A stretch of DNA of 64,000 bases from Prosthecobacter fusiformis (GCF_004364345.1 NZ_SOCA01000002.1:137711-201710), one strand, 5' to 3'; shown: positions 15,849-26,199, counted from the stretch's first letter. Notes: generated by a model not told the origin, from the letters alone. A program made the numbers and translations.

Positions 15849-18749
15849 TCAGTGCGCCTGCAGCCAGTTCAGGCCGGTGCCCGCTTCCACACCCACCGGC
15901 ACATCCCCCAGCGTCAGTGCATTCTGCATCTCCCGTAGAATGAGCTCCTTGGCCTGCTCGACTTCATCCACAGGCACTTCAAAAAGCAGTTCATCGTGCA
16001 CTTGCAGCAGCATTTTGGTCTTCAGACCCGCATTGGTCAGCGCCTTGTCCACGTTGATCATCGCCAGCTTGATCATGTCCGCCGCTGTCCCCTGGATGGG
16101 CGTATTCATCGCCATCCGTTCCGCGCCGCCGCGAATGCTGGCATTGCCGCTGGCGATGTCGCGGATCACCCGCCGCCTGCCGGTGATGGTCTCCACATAC
16201 CCGTAACGCTTCGCATCCTGGACGATCTGCTCCATGTAGCGATGGATGCCTGGGAACTGCTTGAAGTAGTTCTCAATGATCGTCGCCGCCTCCCCACGCG
16301 GGATGCCCAGTCGCTGGGACAGGCCAAAGGCGCTGATGCCGTAAATGATGCCAAAGTTCACCATCTTCGCCGTGCGGCGCATCTCCGGCAGCGTCCCTTC
16401 TAAAGTGACCCCATAGACACGGGCTGCTGTGGCCTGATGGATGTCGTGACCGTTTTGGAAGGCCTCGATCATCGCCGCATCCTCGCTCAGCGCCGCCATC
16501 ACCCGCAGCTCCACCTGGCTGTAGTCCGCGCTCAGCAGCACCCAGCCTTCCTGGCCAGGCACAAAGGCCTTGCGGATTTCCTTGCCGGAATCGGACCGGA
16601 TGGGGATGTTTTGCAGGTTCGGGTTGCTGGAGGCCATGCGCCCCGTTGCCGCCATCAGTTGATGGAAGGTTGTGTGCACCCGGCCTGTCACTTTGGAAAC
16701 CGTGCCCGGCAGGGTGTCCACGTACGTGTTCTTCAGCTTCGTCACCTCACGATACTCCAGGATGTCGGCAATGATCGGATGCAGACCTGCCAGGGATTGC
16801 AGCACCTGCTCATTCGTCTGGTACTGTCCGGTGGAGGTCTTCTTCGGTTTGTCCGTCAGCTTCAGTCTTTCGAAAAGCACCTCACCGAGCTGCTTCGGGC
16901 TGTTCAGGTTGAAGGGCCCGCCCGCCACCTCCTGGATGCGGCGGTGCATTTCGTTGGCGCGTTTTTCCAGCTCCAGACCGAATTCACGCAGGGCCTGCAC
17001 ATCAATCGCCACCCCCGTGTTTTCCATCTTTGTCAGCACGGGCAGCAGCGGACATTCGATGTCGTAAAACACACGCTCCGCCCCATGCTTGGGCAGCAGC
17101 GGGCGCAACTTTGCCGCCAATTGCCAGGTCACATCCGCATCCTCGGCCGCATAGTCCGTGATCTTTTGGGGATCCGCCTCTGCCACATCTGCCATCGTGC
17201 TCTGGCTGAAAAGATCATTCTTCTCCGTGCCAATCAGGGCCGTGATCGGCACCGGGGTATATCCCAGCATGGACTCCGCCAGATAGTCCATGCCGTGCCG
17301 CTGATCCGGCTCGATCAGCGAATGTGCCAGCATGGTGTCGAAAAACGGCCCCACGACCTCCAGCCCGTGTGCCAGCATCACACTGAGGTCGAACTTCAAG
17401 TTATGCCCGATTTTCTCAATGCCCTCCGCAGCTCCGGCGGGCAGCACGGTATCGCCTCCGTCCCAGGGGGCGGAAAGGCTTTCCGGTGCAGGGGAGGTAT
17501 TGGTGAAGACACCTCGGAATTCTTCCAGCACCGCTGCCGCTTCAGCCTTGTCCCGTGGAAACAGGACAAACCAGCCCTCACCATCCTTCCATGAAAAAGC
17601 GATGCCCACGATCTGTGTATCGCGTGGGTCCAGAGAAGTCGTCTCCAGGTCAAAGCAGAACTGCGGCTGCGCCTGCAGTTCGACGATGAAGTTCCTGCGT
17701 TCCTCCGGGGTGCGGATCAGATGATAAGCATGCTCGGTGTCGGCGATGCTGCGCATGTTGTGGGCCGTCTGCTGCGTCGTTTCCTCCATGGAAAAAAGAT
17801 CGCCTGGCATGGCTGCGGCGGTCTCCGTCGGGGGTGCAGCATCCTTGGCGAGCTGACGTCCGCGCCCGGCCTTGAACTCATCTCCAAACATGCGCTTGCC
17901 CAGCGCGTTGAATTCAAATTCCGTGAACAGCCCCTTCAGCAGTTCATCGTCATGCGGGCGCACCGCCAGCCCGTCCAGCTCCACCTCCAGGGGCGCATCG
18001 TGCATGATGGTGGCCAGTTGTTTGGAAAGAATCGCCTTGTCCTTGTTCTGCTCCACTTTCTCCTTTTGCTTGCCCTTTAACTGCGCTGCATTGGCGATGA
18101 GATTTTCCAGGCTGCCAAACTGCTGGATCAGGCTCGTGGCCGTCTTTTCACCAAAGCCGGGGATGCCCGGAATGTTGTCCACCGCATCTCCCATCAGGGA
18201 GAGGATGTCCACCACCTGCTCTGGCCGCTCGATGCCCCACCGGGCGCACACTTCCGCCACGCCCAGGATTTCCACATCACTGCCCTGACGGCCTGGTTTA
18301 TAAATCTTCACCGATTCCGACACCAACTGGCCGAAGTCCTTGTCCGGCGTCACCATGAAGGTCTCGAAATCTTTGCCTTCAGACCGCTTCGCCAGGATGC
18401 CGATGATGTCATCCGCCTCATACCCATCGCGGGTCAGCAGCGGGATGTTCATCGCCGCGCATAACCGGTGGATCTGCGGGATCGCCGTCACCAGGTCCTC
18501 CGGCATTTCCTCCCGCTGCGCCTTGTACTCCGGGAAGATTTCATGCCGCGGTGTCGGCGCGGAAGTATCCAGCACCACCGCCAGATGCGTCGGCTGCCAG
18601 CTCTTGATGATGTCCAGCAGCGTATTGGTGAACCCGTACAAGGCGGACGTATTCAACCCGTCGCTGGTGCGGATCGGGTTTTTGATAAATGCAAAGTGCG
18701 CCCGGTAAAGCAGGGCCATGCCATCAAGCAGAAAGAGACGTTTCGACAT
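15849..18749 (-). CDS. polA: DNA polymerase I
   Basis: A 966-residue family A DNA polymerase for Okazaki-fragment processing and repair. The N-terminal 5'-3' nuclease starts with RLFLLDGMALLYRAHFAF and includes the DNIPGIPGFGEKTA helix-hairpin-helix. The 3'-5' proofreading domain looks intact: FDLETTSLD, IGHNLKFDLS and YAAEDADVTW supply the acidic residues. The polymerase core has LLSADYSQVELRV (motif A), RRTAKMVNFGIIYG (O-helix) and LLQVHDELLFE (motif C). Start ATG 18749 (MSKRLFLL) is preferred to 18785, whose extra 12 residues are not family-like. It appears monocistronic, with a 95-bp gap to the next gene on the same strand. Confidence 0.97.
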   Translation of the reverse strand: MSKRLFLLDGMALLYRAHFAFIKNPIRTSDGLNTSALYGFTNTLLDIIKSWQPTHLAVVLDTSAPTPRHEIFPEYKAQREEMPEDLVTAIPQIHRLCAAMNIPLLTRDGYEADDIIGILAKRSEGKDFETFMVTPDKDFGQLVSESVKIYKPGRQGSDVEILGVAEVCARWGIERPEQVVDILSLMGDAVDNIPGIPGFGEKTATSLIQQFGSLENLIANAAQLKGKQKEKVEQNKDKAILSKQLATIMHDAPLEVELDGLAVRPHDDELLKGLFTEFEFNALGKRMFGDEFKAGRGRQLAKDAAPPTETAAAMPGDLFSMEETTQQTAHNMRSIADTEHAYHLIRTPEERRNFIVELQAQPQFCFDLETTSLDPRDTQIVGIAFSWKDGEGWFVLFPRDKAEAAAVLEEFRGVFTNTSPAPESLSAPWDGGDTVLPAGAAEGIEKIGHNLKFDLSVMLAHGLEVVGPFFDTMLAHSLIEPDQRHGMDYLAESMLGYTPVPITALIGTEKNDLFSQSTMADVAEADPQKITDYAAEDADVTWQLAAKLRPLLPKHGAERVFYDIECPLLPVLTKMENTGVAIDVQALREFGLELEKRANEMHRRIQEVAGGPFNLNSPKQLGEVLFERLKLTDKPKKTSTGQYQTNEQVLQSLAGLHPIIADILEYREVTKLKNTYVDTLPGTVSKVTGRVHTTFHQLMAATGRMASSNPNLQNIPIRSDSGKEIRKAFVPGQEGWVLLSADYSQVELRVMAALSEDAAMIEAFQNGHDIHQATAARVYGVTLEGTLPEMRRTAKMVNFGIIYGISAFGLSQRLGIPRGEAATIIENYFKQFPGIHRYMEQIVQDAKRYGYVETITGRRRVIRDIASGNASIRGGAERMAMNTPIQGTAADMIKLAMINVDKALTNAGLKTKMLLQVHDELLFEVPVDEVEQAKELILREMQNALTLGDVPVGVEAGTGLNWLQAH

Positions 18750-18863
18750 TGCCGTCAGCCTAGCAGCCTCCGCCGGGGAGCACAACGGCAGGGGAAAATT
18801 TATGCACCCTGAAATTCCAGGCTTCCAACGTGACGCGTGGCCGGGACGCTGATAAATTGCCCC

Positions 18864-20138
18864 ATGCTACGACACGTTTTGCGAATGGCTCTCTGCGCTG
18901 TGTTCGCGATCAGCTTCCTGGGTTGCAAGCCTGCCCTGGTAAAACGCACCGCTGCGCTTCCATCGGAAGTGTATGTCTGGCAGCGGTCGTGGAAGCCGGA
19001 GATCACGGCCAGTGTCAGCAACTCCAAGGGCTGGCTGCAGGCTTATCATTTGCTGGCGGCAGAAGTCCGTTTTGAAAAAGGGGAGGTGAAGACCACCAGG
19101 ATCCAGCCAGACAAAGCGGCCATGGCCGGGCTGCGAGTGGGCCTGGTCATCCGCATTTTTCCCTCGGCGGCCAAAACCGGCTGGGATGTGAAGGCGGTGG
19201 TGGAAGTCGTGGATCTGGTCAAATCCCTGGTGGCCGAATGGCCGGAGGGCAGTCTGGCGGAGGTGCAACTGGACTACGACTGCCCGGACTCAAAACTGCC
19301 CGATTTTACCCGTCTGCTGACCGCTGTGAAAGAAGCTGTTTCTCCTTTGCCCGTTTCCTGCACGGCCTTGCCCTCCTGGTTGAGGGAGAAAGAGTTTGCC
19401 GACCTCGCGGCCGTTGCCCCGGGTTACGTCTTGCAGGTGCACTCGCTGCATTTGCCAGATTCGCGAGGCAAGAGAGTCGCCCTGGTTGATTTGGAAGAGA
19501 CGGATGAAGCGGTGGCCAGGGCGGTTAAAATCGGGGTTCCTTTCCGCGTGGCCCTGCCGACTTATTCTTGTGTGGTCGAGTTTGATGCGGCCGGCAAGGT
19601 GCGGGAGGTCTATGCTGAAGATGTGCCTCAGGCACTGCCTCTGCAGAGCTCGAATTATCTGGTGCTGGATGCGGATGCCTATGGGATGACCACCCTCGTT
19701 TCTAAATGGAGAAATGAGGCATCACCACTGATGAAATCGGTGGTCTGGTATCGCCTGCCAGTGGCGGGGGACCGACTGAACTGGAGCCTGGATGTAATGA
19801 AGCAGGTCGTTGAGGGGACGCCTTTGAAACGCGGGTGGAAAGCTGAATGCAAGGCCAATGACAGCGGCGTCCATGAGATCCGCCTGCGTCAGGCTGGCGA
19901 TGCGCCGGATGATCTGCCTCTGGTGGCCGTTGTGACCTGGAGAGGCGCTGAGCCAGCCGCCGCAGATGCATTGCGGGGGTATCGCATGATCGGCTCCGGC
20001 CCAGGCTATCTGGGATTGGAGCTGGAAGATCCTGGGCGGTTGCCCAGGGCGGCTCCGGGGACTGAAATGGTGATCGGCTGGCTGCGGTTGGAAAGGGAGG
20101 CGAAAGAGATGAATGTATCTTTAAAAGCTGCGCAGTGA
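18864..20138 (+). CDS. DUF3142-family lipoprotein
   Basis: 424 residues with a lipoprotein signal (MALCAVFAISFLGC). The DUF3142 hallmark VYVWQRSWKPEI follows the lipid Cys, and LAEVQLDYDCPDSKLPDF lies near residue 140. The family is predicted to have a TIM-barrel fold resembling glycoside hydrolases, with no established activity. The ATG at 18864 is used because it sits just ahead of the signal peptide; an in-frame ATG at 18837 adds nine residues. The next gene follows after 39 bp on the same strand and is probably its functional partner. Localisation is expected in the outer or inner membrane facing the periplasm. Confidence 0.8.
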   Translation: MLRHVLRMALCAVFAISFLGCKPALVKRTAALPSEVYVWQRSWKPEITASVSNSKGWLQAYHLLAAEVRFEKGEVKTTRIQPDKAAMAGLRVGLVIRIFPSAAKTGWDVKAVVEVVDLVKSLVAEWPEGSLAEVQLDYDCPDSKLPDFTRLLTAVKEAVSPLPVSCTALPSWLREKEFADLAAVAPGYVLQVHSLHLPDSRGKRVALVDLEETDEAVARAVKIGVPFRVALPTYSCVVEFDAAGKVREVYAEDVPQALPLQSSNYLVLDADAYGMTTLVSKWRNEASPLMKSVVWYRLPVAGDRLNWSLDVMKQVVEGTPLKRGWKAECKANDSGVHEIRLRQAGDAPDDLPLVAVVTWRGAEPAAADALRGYRMIGSGPGYLGLELEDPGRLPRAAPGTEMVIGWLRLEREAKEMNVSLKAAQ

Positions 20139-20177
20139 TCCTTGTCAGGTTGAGGACTTGAGTGATAATCTGGTCCC

Positions 20178-22451
20178 ATGCATGCATGGCGACCATTGAT
20201 TGGCTGGACGGTTCTTTTGGGCCTTGTGCCCGTGTTTGCCTGCGGTCCTTTCTTTCCTGAAAACGCGTTGGACAAGCCGAAGGGCATCCTGCAGCCGCCC
20301 CTGTTTGAATTCTCCGGGGAGCTGTATCAGTTGAAGGATCCTTGGTTAGGCGAAAAGCTGGCGGCCAGGAAACCGGGCTCGCCCGCTTACACTCTGGATT
20401 TGGAGATGGCGGAGATGGAAACCGTCATGCAGCCCCGCCTGCCGGATGAGGCGGCACGTAAAGTCTGGCTGACGGCGTATCGAGAGTTGCGCCGGACTAT
20501 GATCCATCACAGCGACCGGTCAGCCTCTTCGCTGACAACCCAGGACCGCGAGGGCATTGCCGGTATTGAAACGGCGAAACCGAAGGCTGAAAAGCTGATG
20601 CCGGACATGCCAGAAGATGTGCGCCTGTACCTGGAAGGTGCGCTGCTGTATCTCTCGGCTGAGGATGACACCGCCGCCGTGGTGACTCAGGCCCGGGAAA
20701 AGTGGCAGCAGGTCCTGGCCTTACCAGCGGCCCAGCGGCAGTGGCGCTCCACTTGGGCAGCCTGGATGCTTTTTCGCACAAGCGATCCTGCTGACGATGC
20801 GGCCTGTGGCCAATGGCTGGCGGAGACTCGAAAGCTGAGCCTGGAAGGCTTTGCGGACTGCCTGTATCTCGGCACCGAGGCCACTTATATCCTCGGAAGG
20901 CCCGCCAGTGATCTGCCGGAGAAATCGCTGGTCAGTGAGGCTGCCTGGAAGCGGGCTGCGTTTCTGCGGGCCATCCTCGGCATGGGCTGGGGCATGCGTG
21001 ACCTCCGTCATGATCGCTGGAAATATGGCACGTGGAGTGAGGAACTGGCGCAAGAAACTCTGGCGGACCCTTTCCTGCGGCAGGCGCAGCTTCTTCACCT
21101 GATCGAAGTCGCCCAAAATGCGCTGGACTGGCAGTTTGGCAACCGGACGGACACCCCAGAATTTCCAGTGGGGGATCTGGAGCTGTGGCTGCAGAGCTTT
21201 GAGAAATCCGGTCTCAAGGAACAGCGTGAGGCTGGTCTGATTGCCTGGATCTATTACAATGCGGCCAAGTTTGACGAGGCAAAACGCTGGCTGAAACTGG
21301 CCCAGTCCGATGACGTCATTGTCCTCTCTCTCAAGGGTAAGCTGGCGGCCATGGATGGACGAAAAACGGAGGCCGTGAAGTCCCTGGAGGCAATGGCCAA
21401 GCTGCTGCCGAATGATGAAGACGAGGAGCGTGCCATGATGGAGGACGCGGCACAAAGGGAAATCACTCCGTTGAGTGCGGATAACTATCTGAAAGTGCGG
21501 CGCCATCATTTCCTGGCTGATTATGGCCGGGCACAACTGGCGACGAACGACTTCACCGGAGCGCTCAGGACTTTTTCCAAAACGGATTTCTGGGTGGACA
21601 CGGCCTACATCGCGGAGCGCCTGCTGTCGGTGGAAGAGTTGCTGGCCATGCAGCGGGCCGAACCCATGGCTGAAGCGGTCAAGACCTGGAGGGTCGAGGA
21701 AGAGAGCGAACCGAAGGGCGAGGTCAAAACGATCCGCGGCCTGAGTGAGAAGTTCGGTGGCTGGGGACGTCCCACGGATGCTCCTGTGATGAGGCACCTG
21801 CTGGGCCGGAGGCTCTTGAGGGAGCAATATTTTAAGAATGCCCATCTTGTCCTGCCCGGGGAGCTGTCTTCTGCCAGCAAGGTCTATGCAAAAGCCTGCC
21901 GGGATGGGCATGATCGCAAGCTGCCGAAGGCGCAGCGAGCAGAGGCCCTTTGGCAGGCGGCCCAGCTTCATCGTATGTTAGGCATGGAGCTGGTTGGATT
22001 TGAAACGGGGCCGGACTATTATGCAGCAGGCGGTTCTTTTGAACTCCGGGACATGGCGGCCTTTCGCCGCCAGAAGGTCTGGTTGGACGAGTGGGAGCAT
22101 GATGAAAATACCCTGGTTGCCGGGCAGCAGGTGCCCACCTTTGCCGCAACGCCGGACGAGGTCTGGCGGGCACGCCACTATGGACCAAAGGTGGACAAGC
22201 GTTTCCATTATCGGTACGTCGCGGCAGAGATGGCCTGGCAGGCGGCTGCGCTGATGCCGGATGATGATCCGAAAACGGCGGAGGTGCTCTGCATCGCTGG
22301 CAACTGGCTGCAAAACCGCGACCCGAAAGCGGCGGACCGCTTTTACAAAGCCCTCGTCCGGCGAAATCCAAACGTACCCCTGGCCCAGCAGGCTGATAAG
22401 AAACGCTGGTTTCCAGAGGTGAAGTGGGAGTTTGATATGAGTTTGAACTGA
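20178..22451 (+). CDS. Large exported alpha-helical protein, partner of DUF3142 gene
   Basis: 757 residues with an N-terminal hydrophobic signal (LIGWTVLLGLVPVFA) followed by CGPFFPENAL, so it may be a lipoprotein, although the lipobox VFAC is weak. The rest is rich in Trp, Ala and Leu and looks like helical, TPR-like repeats, for example near residues 350-420 (YNAAKFDEAKRWLKLAQ). No named family is recognised. It begins 39 bp after the DUF3142 gene, and the pair is probably an operon. The role is unknown; a scaffold for the DUF3142 protein at the cell envelope is one possibility. Confidence 0.7.
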   Translation: MHAWRPLIGWTVLLGLVPVFACGPFFPENALDKPKGILQPPLFEFSGELYQLKDPWLGEKLAARKPGSPAYTLDLEMAEMETVMQPRLPDEAARKVWLTAYRELRRTMIHHSDRSASSLTTQDREGIAGIETAKPKAEKLMPDMPEDVRLYLEGALLYLSAEDDTAAVVTQAREKWQQVLALPAAQRQWRSTWAAWMLFRTSDPADDAACGQWLAETRKLSLEGFADCLYLGTEATYILGRPASDLPEKSLVSEAAWKRAAFLRAILGMGWGMRDLRHDRWKYGTWSEELAQETLADPFLRQAQLLHLIEVAQNALDWQFGNRTDTPEFPVGDLELWLQSFEKSGLKEQREAGLIAWIYYNAAKFDEAKRWLKLAQSDDVIVLSLKGKLAAMDGRKTEAVKSLEAMAKLLPNDEDEERAMMEDAAQREITPLSADNYLKVRRHHFLADYGRAQLATNDFTGALRTFSKTDFWVDTAYIAERLLSVEELLAMQRAEPMAEAVKTWRVEEESEPKGEVKTIRGLSEKFGGWGRPTDAPVMRHLLGRRLLREQYFKNAHLVLPGELSSASKVYAKACRDGHDRKLPKAQRAEALWQAAQLHRMLGMELVGFETGPDYYAAGGSFELRDMAAFRRQKVWLDEWEHDENTLVAGQQVPTFAATPDEVWRARHYGPKVDKRFHYRYVAAEMAWQAAALMPDDDPKTAEVLCIAGNWLQNRDPKAADRFYKALVRRNPNVPLAQQADKKRWFPEVKWEFDMSLN

Positions 22452-22470
22452 CTGCAAAAAGTCAGCGTTA

Positions 22471-24156
22471 TCATCCTCCCACCTTCAGGATCGCTCCCTG
22501 ATCGGCGCTGGTGACCATGGCCGCATAACGAGCCAGATAACCGCTGCGGGCTTTCGGGGCAGGCGGTGTCCAGCGTTGCCGGCGCTCGCTCAGCACCTCG
22601 GCGGAAACCAGCAGATTCAAACCGCGCGCGGGAATGTCGATCTCAATGCGGTCACCCGCTTCGATGAGGGCGATGGGGCCCCCGGCTGCCGCTTCCGGGG
22701 ACACATGACCGATGGCTCCGCCACGGGTGGCACCAGAGAAACGGCCATCGGTGATGAGGGCCACGGAATCTCCGAGCCCGCGTCCCGCGATGGCTGCGGT
22801 GGGAGCCAGCATCTCCTGCATGCCGGGCCCTCCGCGCGGGCCTTCATAACGGATCACCACCACATCACCCGCCTTCACCTGTCCGCCCAGAATCCCCAGG
22901 TTGGCCGCTTCCTGGGATTCAAAGATGACGGCGGTGCCGGTGAACTGCATCATCCCAGGGCTCACGCCTGCGGTCTTCACCACGCAGCCATCCGGTGCCA
23001 GGTTTCCAAAGAGCACGGCCAGCCCGCCCTTGGGCGAATAAGCTTTGTCGAGCGAGCGGATCACATCCTCATCCTTCACTTCAGCCGTGGAGATGGTTTC
23101 ACCCAAAGTTAGGCCGCTCACCGTCATGCTGTCTGGATGGATAAGGCCCGGTCTGGTAGCCAGGGATTTTAAGATGGCCGATATCCCCCCTGCGCGGTCC
23201 ACATCCTCCATGTAATAGGAACCGGAAGGGGCGACCTTGCAGATATGCGGCACCCGTTCGGCCAGGGTATTGAAGTCGGCCATGCTCAGCGGCACCCCTG
23301 CTTCATGGGCAATGGCGATGGTGTGCAGAACTGTATTTGAGGAGCCGCCCATGGCCATGTCCAGAGCCAGGGCATTCTCAAAGGATTCACGGGTCAGCAG
23401 ATCCGATGGCCTCACATTGTCCCGCACCAGACGCACGATGGTCCGGCCTGCCCGTTGGAAAAGGGCATCGCGTGCCGGATCGGTGGCCAGGATGGAACCA
23501 TTGCCAGGCAGCGCCCAACCCAGGGCCTCGCACAGGCAGTTCATTGAATTCGCCGTGAACATGCCCGAGCACGAACCGCAGGTGGGACAGGCATTCTTTT
23601 CGATCGTCGTGAGCTGCTGTTCGGTGATGGTATTGGAGGATAGCTGCCCCACGGCCTCGAACACCGAGGCCAGATTCAGGGATCGGCCGGTCACCGGATC
23701 TGTGCCTGACTTCATCGGGCCGCCGGAAACGAAGATGGAGGGGATGTTCACCCGGGCTGCTCCCATCATCATGCCTGGCACGATCTTGTCGCAGTTCGGG
23801 ATGCACACCACACCATCGAAGCAATGCGCCCTCAGCATGGTCTCGATGCAATCGGCAATGAGCTCTCGTGAAGCCAGGGAATACTTCATGCCGCCATGCC
23901 CCATGGCGATGCCGTCATCCACACCGATGCAGTTGAACTCAAATGGCACGCCGCCCGCTTCCCGCACTGCTTCGCGCACCTTGCGGCCCACCACATCCAG
24001 GTGCGCATGCCCCGGAATGATCTGGACAAAGGAATTGGCGATGGCAATGAAAGGCTTGTCCCAATCGTCTTCGGACTGGATCACGCCGGTGGCGCGGAGG
24101 AGGCTGCGGTGCGGGGCGCGCATCGCCCCTTTTTTGATGGTGTCGCTGATGGCCAT
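22471..24156 (-). CDS. ilvD: Dihydroxy-acid dehydratase
   Basis: A 561-residue IlvD. It dehydrates 2,3-dihydroxy-isovalerate and 2,3-dihydroxy-3-methylvalerate to the 2-keto acids for valine, isoleucine and leucine. Signatures are [17 protein letters not shown] (about 75-90), [12 protein letters not shown] (about 118-129) and [16 protein letters not shown] near 195. The early motif is [11 protein letters not shown] rather than the PCN form, which matches the E. coli-type, probably [4Fe-4S], group. A LysR gene is divergently transcribed 91 bp away, a common arrangement for control of the neighbour. No other ilv or leu gene is nearby, so the pathway is dispersed in this genome. Confidence 0.96.
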   Translation of the reverse strand: MAISDTIKKGAMRAPHRSLLRATGVIQSEDDWDKPFIAIANSFVQIIPGHAHLDVVGRKVREAVREAGGVPFEFNCIGVDDGIAMGHGGMKYSLASRELIADCIETMLRAHCFDGVVCIPNCDKIVPGMMMGAARVNIPSIFVSGGPMKSGTDPVTGRSLNLASVFEAVGQLSSNTITEQQLTTIEKNACPTCGSCSGMFTANSMNCLCEALGWALPGNGSILATDPARDALFQRAGRTIVRLVRDNVRPSDLLTRESFENALALDMAMGGSSNTVLHTIAIAHEAGVPLSMADFNTLAERVPHICKVAPSGSYYMEDVDRAGGISAILKSLATRPGLIHPDSMTVSGLTLGETISTAEVKDEDVIRSLDKAYSPKGGLAVLFGNLAPDGCVVKTAGVSPGMMQFTGTAVIFESQEAANLGILGGQVKAGDVVVIRYEGPRGGPGMQEMLAPTAAIAGRGLGDSVALITDGRFSGATRGGAIGHVSPEAAAGGPIALIEAGDRIEIDIPARGLNLLVSAEVLSERRQRWTPPAPKARSGYLARYAAMVTSADQGAILKVGG

Positions 24157-24191
24157 AAGGGTGGGTGGTTAACTGTGCCCACCAGAATCCC

Positions 24192-24207
24192 TCATGAAGA
24201 TGCATGA
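24192..24207. promoter_or_regulatory. Candidate LysR-type operator between ilvD and lysR
   Basis: The 91-bp divergent intergenic region contains the dyad TCATG-N6-CATGA, which also satisfies the T-N11-A rule of LysR boxes (T at 24192, A at 24204). A looser dyad ATGA-N10-TCAT follows at 24212-24229, spacing that would fit cooperative tetramer binding. This is inferred from pattern and context only. Confidence 0.35.
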
Positions 24208-24247
24208 TAGAATGACTGCTTTTGCTCATTAGTGATATCAAATCGGT

Positions 24248-25141
24248 ATGAGTTATTCCCTTCGCGAAATTGAGTGCTTCATCGCTGTGGCCGAGGCCCT
24301 GTCCTTCACCCGTGCGGCCAAACGCCTGAACATGGCCCAGCCGCCTTTGTCCCGGCACATCCGCACGCTCGAGGAGAAGATTGGGGCGCAACTTTTCTCG
24401 CGTGAACCCAGGCGTGTCTCCCTCACCGCCGCGGGCAGTCTGTTCTATGATGACATCCGCAATGTGCCCCGCCTGTTAAACAGGGCAGGGGAGGCGGCCC
24501 GGCGATGCTCTGCCGGGGAGACTGCAAGGCTGAGGCTGGGTTTTGTGAGTGCGGTGATGAATGATGAACTGGTGGACAGCTTTCGCCGCTACCGCGAGCG
24601 CCATCCGGGGGTGCAGATCATGCTGCATGACAGCTCTCCCAACGACCAGCTCAAGGCGATCGCCGAGGGGCGGCTAGACGGCGGTTTTGTCGGAATCATC
24701 CCTCCGGTTAGGCCGCCGGGCATCCAGTTCATGGCCTGGCATCAGGAGCCGTTGGTCTGCTTTGTACCCTCGGGACATCGGCTGGCAGGTTCCCAAAGCG
24801 TGGCTTTAAAAGCGTTGGCGGAGGAGTCCTTCATCGCAGTCTCGCATGAGTCCGCTCCGGCCTTCGCAAGCCATATGCAGGAGCTTTGCAAAGCGGCAGG
24901 TTTCCGCCCGCGCATCATTCTGGAATCCCCTCGTGCACAGGCGGTGGCGCTGATGGTGGCAGCAGGCTCCGGGGTGGCCTTGCTGCCTGCCGCACTGGCT
25001 CAGTTCATGAAGACCTCCGTTCATGCCATCCCGTTGAAGGGCAGCCCGAAGATCACCCATGTCTTTGCCTGCCAGAAAGGTCGCGCGGTGGGGCCGCTGG
25101 GCCATCTGCTTCAATTGCTGAAGGCACGGAAGCTGGCCTGA
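24248..25141 (+). CDS. LysR-family transcriptional regulator
   Basis: 297 residues: an N-terminal winged helix-turn-helix (residues 1-60; FTRAAKRLNMAQPPLSRHIR is the recognition region) and a C-terminal co-inducer-binding domain in two lobes. The N-terminus is typical of the CatM/BenM/IlvR-like subgroup, which often sense small aromatic or keto acids. It is transcribed away from ilvD with 91 bp between start codons. Regulation of ilvD and autoregulation are therefore likely, but unproven. The stop is only 11 bp from the end of the convergent beta-propeller gene. Confidence 0.9.
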   Translation: MSYSLREIECFIAVAEALSFTRAAKRLNMAQPPLSRHIRTLEEKIGAQLFSREPRRVSLTAAGSLFYDDIRNVPRLLNRAGEAARRCSAGETARLRLGFVSAVMNDELVDSFRRYRERHPGVQIMLHDSSPNDQLKAIAEGRLDGGFVGIIPPVRPPGIQFMAWHQEPLVCFVPSGHRLAGSQSVALKALAEESFIAVSHESAPAFASHMQELCKAAGFRPRIILESPRAQAVALMVAAGSGVALLPAALAQFMKTSVHAIPLKGSPKITHVFACQKGRAVGPLGHLLQLLKARKLA

Positions 25142-25152
25142 TGCTGATCGGG

Positions 25153-26199
25153 TTATACTTTCCTGAGCTTATAAGGATAGGCCTTGTCCGCATTCCACTG
25201 GCAGCCATACAGGTCACCGGCATCATCCACGCATACATCGTGGACATTGCGGAAGACGGGCTGGTCTTGGAGCAGCAGCTTCACCTGGTCTCCCTCGTAT
25301 TCAGGAGCCTGGCCACCGGGGGCGGAGATGACGCGGTTGTCCTTGTCCAGAATGAGGATAAAGCCCCGGTCCCGCCACATGCGATAGTCCCCCGGTTTCA
25401 TGCCAAAGCAGACACCTGAGAGCAACAGGTCGCCAGAGATGACCGGCCGACTCATAAAGGCACCCGGCAGGTAGACCGAGCGCACGTATTCCCCCGCCAG
25501 GGTAAACCAATGGAACTCATTGCGGATACGCTCCGTGCAAAGCACCAGGGGTTCCGGGCCACGAAGGTCGATGGTGACGCCATGGGCCTGCATGAACTTG
25601 CCGGGGTTCATGGCCTGGCTGCTGAGACCGCCGAACTTGCGGATAAACTTCCCCTGGGCATCGAACTGAAGGATGAACTGTGAGCCATAACCGTCCGCCA
25701 CATAGACATCGCCATTGGGAGCGACGGCAGCCTCAGTCGGGGCGTATTTGCTGGTTGCATCATAGGCTCCGCAGTCCTTGGCATGCGGGAGTTTGAGGAG
25801 CACCTCCCCCTTGAGGCTGGTCTTGATGACGGATGCGCCTGAGGAATCGCATAACCACAAGTATTCCTGGCCATCGCGGGTATCGAGTGAAAGGCCATGG
25901 CCCGCTTTAAGGCGGAGTGTCCAGGCATCGAGGACGTGGCCCTCTTTGTCGAAAATCAGGATGTTATTGCGGGCCTCGTTGGTGATCATGATCAGGCGCT
26001 TCTGGGCGTCCATGACCATTTCGTGACAGTCCTTGACGGGGTGTGTCTCCCGCTTTGCCTTGCACCATTCCAGGTCCACCTGATAACGATGGGCTCCATG
26101 GCCGATGATGGCACCCTGGAGGGAGGTCTTGCTTTGAGCCTTGATAAAAGGGGCACTCAAGACGGTGCCGGCGGCGGCGAGGAGGGTACGGCGTTTCAT
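25153..26199 (-). CDS. Exported NHL/six-bladed beta-propeller protein
   Basis: 348 residues with a twin-arginine-like or Sec signal (MKRRTLLAAAGTVLSAPFIKAQ). It carries beta-propeller repeats of the NHL type, such as VYVADGYGSQFILQFDAQGK and LIMITNEARNNILIFDKEG. It resembles secreted peptidyl-alpha-hydroxyglycine-lyase-like propellers found widely in Verrucomicrobia and Planctomycetes, although a lyase activity cannot be claimed from sequence alone. Six cysteines in an exported protein suggest possible disulfides. It is a single gene: the 103-residue ORF's stop lies about 50 bp upstream on the same strand. Confidence 0.8.
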   Translation of the reverse strand: MKRRTLLAAAGTVLSAPFIKAQSKTSLQGAIIGHGAHRYQVDLEWCKAKRETHPVKDCHEMVMDAQKRLIMITNEARNNILIFDKEGHVLDAWTLRLKAGHGLSLDTRDGQEYLWLCDSSGASVIKTSLKGEVLLKLPHAKDCGAYDATSKYAPTEAAVAPNGDVYVADGYGSQFILQFDAQGKFIRKFGGLSSQAMNPGKFMQAHGVTIDLRGPEPLVLCTERIRNEFHWFTLAGEYVRSVYLPGAFMSRPVISGDLLLSGVCFGMKPGDYRMWRDRGFILILDKDNRVISAPGGQAPEYEGDQVKLLLQDQPVFRNVHDVCVDDAGDLYGCQWNADKAYPYKLRKV

